The notes under the pieces are model-generated. The model was not told the origin of the DNA, ran no database searches, and saw nothing but the letters and a program-made list of their open reading frames with translations. Positions 61,757-64,000 of a DNA stretch of 64,000 nt are shown here, piece after piece. Every line of letters begins with the position of its first letter. Positions within the stretch are counted from its first letter, which is position 1. The stretch covers positions 38,966 through 102,965 of the forward strand of contig JAHLKD010000135.1 of the NCBI GenBank assembly GCA_025526935.1, in the 5' to 3' direction. Source of the stretch: Cladochytrium replicatum (taxonomy: Eukaryota; Chytridiomycota; Chytridiomycetes; Cladochytriales; Cladochytriaceae). The position numbers were made by a program, and so were the translations under genes.

Positions 61757-63866
61757 TCAGTCAAAGAATCTCCGCTCGCTACACTACTGCTGAAAATCGT
61801 GTAAGATGAGGAAGTGGTAGCTGGAGCACCACTACTATTGTCTCTCCGATTCCGATAATTGGGGCAGTCCAGTCTATAATGCTTAGCTCCTTTGCAAGCA
61901 GCGTTTCGACATGGGAAAGGACTGGGATTTGCTTTTCGCCACGCAGGATCTTCAACCTTCACTTTGAACTCTTCTGCTGGCAGAAAGGGGCGTTTTGACT
62001 TTTCGGACGGTTCTTTTTTAGGCTTTTGTTGAGATGATGATGGTCGCTGATTCTCAACTGAGTCATTTTTGACATTGGGATCCTTTGCTGTTTTTATCCA
62101 CTTAGCATGTGCATCAGCGAAAGGGTTTGACTTCAGGTAAGAAAACTTCTTAGCACACCAAACTCCAAATATATCCAAGTTTGTTACAACAGTGCGACTT
62201 GGATATGGTGTAGCCAATTTGGACCTTTCTTGGTCCCATGATTCCCGAACTGTTGATGGAAAAGCTGAATGGTCCACAATACGTTGAATCAAGGTGTTCT
62301 CTGAGATGCTTCCTGTTGGCGAACTTTTGGCAAGTTGGTTAAGACGTGACATTTCATTTAACAGCTGATCCAATGATGGGAACGATTCAATAGGCAAAAA
62401 TTCCAAAGTTTGCCTGGCGTGGATCAAGAAATCTGGGGAGCGGAAGCGACCAATCAAAGCTTCCTTCAACTTTTCCAAATCCTGAACACGCTCACGCCTC
62501 CACTGTTCATCACGATCGTCCCACCAGCGTGACACTGCAGAATTATCTTTGAACCGTAGCACCATAGCTTGAGCTTGCATTGGTTCTGTCCAAGCTTGAC
62601 TAATTGCAACTTTTGTCACTGCTTTGAAAAACTTCCCTAACTCATTTGAGCTGGCATCATCAGCCTGGCCTGAAGAAGAAGTCCCAGCAAAAAGAGGTAT
62701 GCTGTTTAGAGCATTCTGGTCTAACTTCTCTGATCGTTTGGTGAGAAGCCCAGTTTGTTGGAGTGCTGAAACAATTTCCAGTCCAATGTTTCCCTGTGGA
62801 GGGGAAGATTGGCCAACTGGAAAGCTCTGGAAAACATCCGCTGTAGGTCCATGATAATCACTAGTTCCAAGTGTTTTCACTGTTGGTACAGCTGCATCTT
62901 TCAAAACAAATTGGGCAGATGGTAAAACTGGGGAAGCTTGTTGTGATGCCGAGTCCTTTGGTCCAAGCTCTTGCATATCAGAGTGCTGATCGTCAGATGA
63001 TGATGACACTGCAAGTAATGCTCGAATCTGATCACGATCCCTCTTCAATCTGTCACATTCAGCAATTGATAAATCCAAAGCTTCACGCAATTTGTGGTTG
63101 GCCCTGCATTCTGCTCGCCACAGACCACAAAATCGATCTGCCAACGTTGGAGGTCCATTTTTGTTTTGTGAAGAGACCTCGCTCCCACGCGCGCTCTGCT
63201 GCGCCATTTCGCCGTCAGGTATGTTGGCGCGATCCAAACGAGTGCGAAGACTGGCTCCAGCAGCCTTCACTGAGGCCAATTCCGCCTCTACCAGTTCGGC
63301 CTCGATGCGGAGTTGGCTGGCAAGCTCTTGGGACGCCTTCAACTGCTTCTCCAAGTCATCCAGAGCTGAAACTCGCTTTGCCTCCACCGATCGAGCCGTC
63401 TCTAGCTCCGCTGCAGCACTGGCTGCCTTGCGCCGTGCTTCCGCTGCATTCTCCTGTGCAACGCGAAGCTCTCGACAAGCAGTAGCCAGTTCCTGCTGCA
63501 GGTCTGCCAAGTTTTGGCCAATTCCATCATGGTTCGATAAATCGGCATCCCAAAAATCGGTCTGGGTCTGGGAATCAGTCCAACGCTTCTCTCCATCGTC
63601 CTCGACATCAGGAACATCAATGGGATCAAGCTGATCCGTCGCCAGAACCAAGTTATCCGCAAGCGCCGAGCACTGCATCACAAGTGCATCGTTCTCGATT
63701 GCAAGCTGCTCGAGCGATACGGCCGATTCAGCGCGTCCCTCTTCACGCGCACGGTTTAGCAATTCCACAAGTGCATTCGGGACAGCGATCTGGCCAGATC
63801 CAATACTGGCCAAAAATCCAGCAACGTCCTCCAATGAATACATCAACAAAAACGCATTCCTCTACG
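61741..63866 (-). CDS. Gag (5' truncated at the telomere junction)
   Basis: Open frame from the junction to TGA 61741-61743. An N-terminal Ala/Glu/Arg coiled coil (about 63300-63600) is followed by a Ser/Gln linker, a capsid-like helical region (FKAVTKVAISQAWTEPMQAQ...) and a CCHC-type zinc knuckle with unusual spacing, CRNAACKGAKHYRLDC (C-x4-C-x4-H-x4-C). About 45 N-terminal residues present in the 9231 copy, including its ATG, are gone. Only scattered substitutions separate the two Gags. Confidence 0.85.
61745..61756 (-). other. Probable -1 ribosomal frameshift site between gag and pol
   Basis: Gag ends GAT TTT TAC TGA; pol is open in the -1 frame only after a TGA 5 codons upstream. The shift must therefore occur within GGAGGATTTTTAC, which has a T run suited to slippage. 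Confidence 0.5.
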
Positions 63867-64000
63867 TTAGGGTTAGTTAGGGTTAGTTAGGGTTAGTTAG
63901 GGTTAGTTAGGGTTAGTTAGGGTTAGTTAGGGTTAGTTAGGGTTAGTTAGGGTTAGTTAGGGTTAGTTAGGGTTAGGGTTAGTTAGGGTTAGTTAGGGTT
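63867..64000 (+). repeat. Telomere: (TTAGTTAGGG)n with two TTAGGG units
   Basis: From 63867: one TTAGGG, ten TTAGTTAGGG, one TTAGGG, two TTAGTTAGGG, then TT at the window end. The G-rich strand runs 5' to 3' toward the right edge, the orientation of a right chromosome end. It abuts retroelement gag sequence with no subtelomeric buffer. Confidence 0.9.

Larger units (their letters stand above)
56250..63866 (-). mobile_element. Ty3/gypsy chromovirus-type retroelement, 5' end replaced by telomere
   Basis: Reads on the minus strand from gag (63866) through pol to a polypurine tract (about 56769-56786) and a complete 3' LTR-B (56250-56768). All coding domains are open, so it may have been active recently. 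The 5' LTR, primer site, leader and first Gag codons are missing: homology to the copy at 9231 stops at 63866, within Gag, where telomere repeats begin. Gag and pol are in different frames, pol -1 relative to gag. Chromodomain at the end of integrase. Confidence 0.9.

Overview
The window looks like the right-hand end of a chromosome from a zoosporic (chytrid-type) fungus. Evidence: spliceosomal genes with many short GT..AG introns (about 40-70 bp), fungal-type secreted and wall proteins, an axonemal coiled-coil protein (CFAP184/CCDC96) that only a flagellated fungus needs, a decayed ankyrin-like 'WW-K-SGL' repeat gene, Ty3/gypsy and Ty1/copia elements, and a G-rich telomere-like repeat running off the right edge.

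Layout. 1-6.6 kb: 3' part of CFAP184, a RasGEF, and a Pho80/Pcl-type cyclin. 6.6-15.6 kb: repeat island. A decayed copia element is split by a 6,010-bp composite LTR element (matched 476-bp LTRs, 5-bp target duplication) holding an in-frame Gag-integrase fusion and an internal LTR of a second type. 17.4-25.9 kb: divergent actin, a surface-protein pseudogene, a hemerythrin-like protein, a secreted chymotrypsin-fold protease with a long propeptide, and alpha-SNAP (SEC17). 27.5-30.8 kb: tandem paralogues of an unrecognised (perhaps arrestin-fold) family, the second one dead. 31.1-38.6 kb: a beta-tubulin with a long C-terminal extension, copia debris, and a GRDP/DUF1399-type protein with its own decayed partial paralogue. 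38.7-40.9 kb: UFL1, the UFM1 E3 ligase. 41.3-46.7 kb: an eight-exon gene for a predicted 1,635-residue membrane oxidoreductase joining a haem peroxidase domain, DOMON, cytochrome b561, cytochrome b5 and an FAD/NAD(P) reductase with an embedded SH3 domain. 47.6-55.2 kb: a Kex2-type secreted repeat precursor, a GPI-anchored BIM1/X325-like protein, a siderophore-transporter pseudogene, a single-pass membrane protein and DHFR. 55.5-55.8 kb: a 33-bp minisatellite built on a near-perfect palindrome. 56.2-63.9 kb: a full-coding Ty3/gypsy chromovirus-type element on the minus strand, cut within gag and capped directly by telomere repeats of an unusual decamer (TTAGTTAGGG).

The strongest candidate for an undescribed system is the peroxidase-DOMON-b561-b5-reductase gene. 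It has the logic of a dual oxidase (extracellular peroxidase-like domain, transmembrane haems, cytosolic NAD(P)H reductase) but is built on a b561 core instead of the NOX core. The reading phase closes across all eight proposed exons, which supports one continuous gene. The second notable set is the chromosome end itself: an odd telomere unit healed onto a broken retrotransposon.

All exon boundaries were read by eye from splice motifs, frame and family similarity. No alignment or database search was run.
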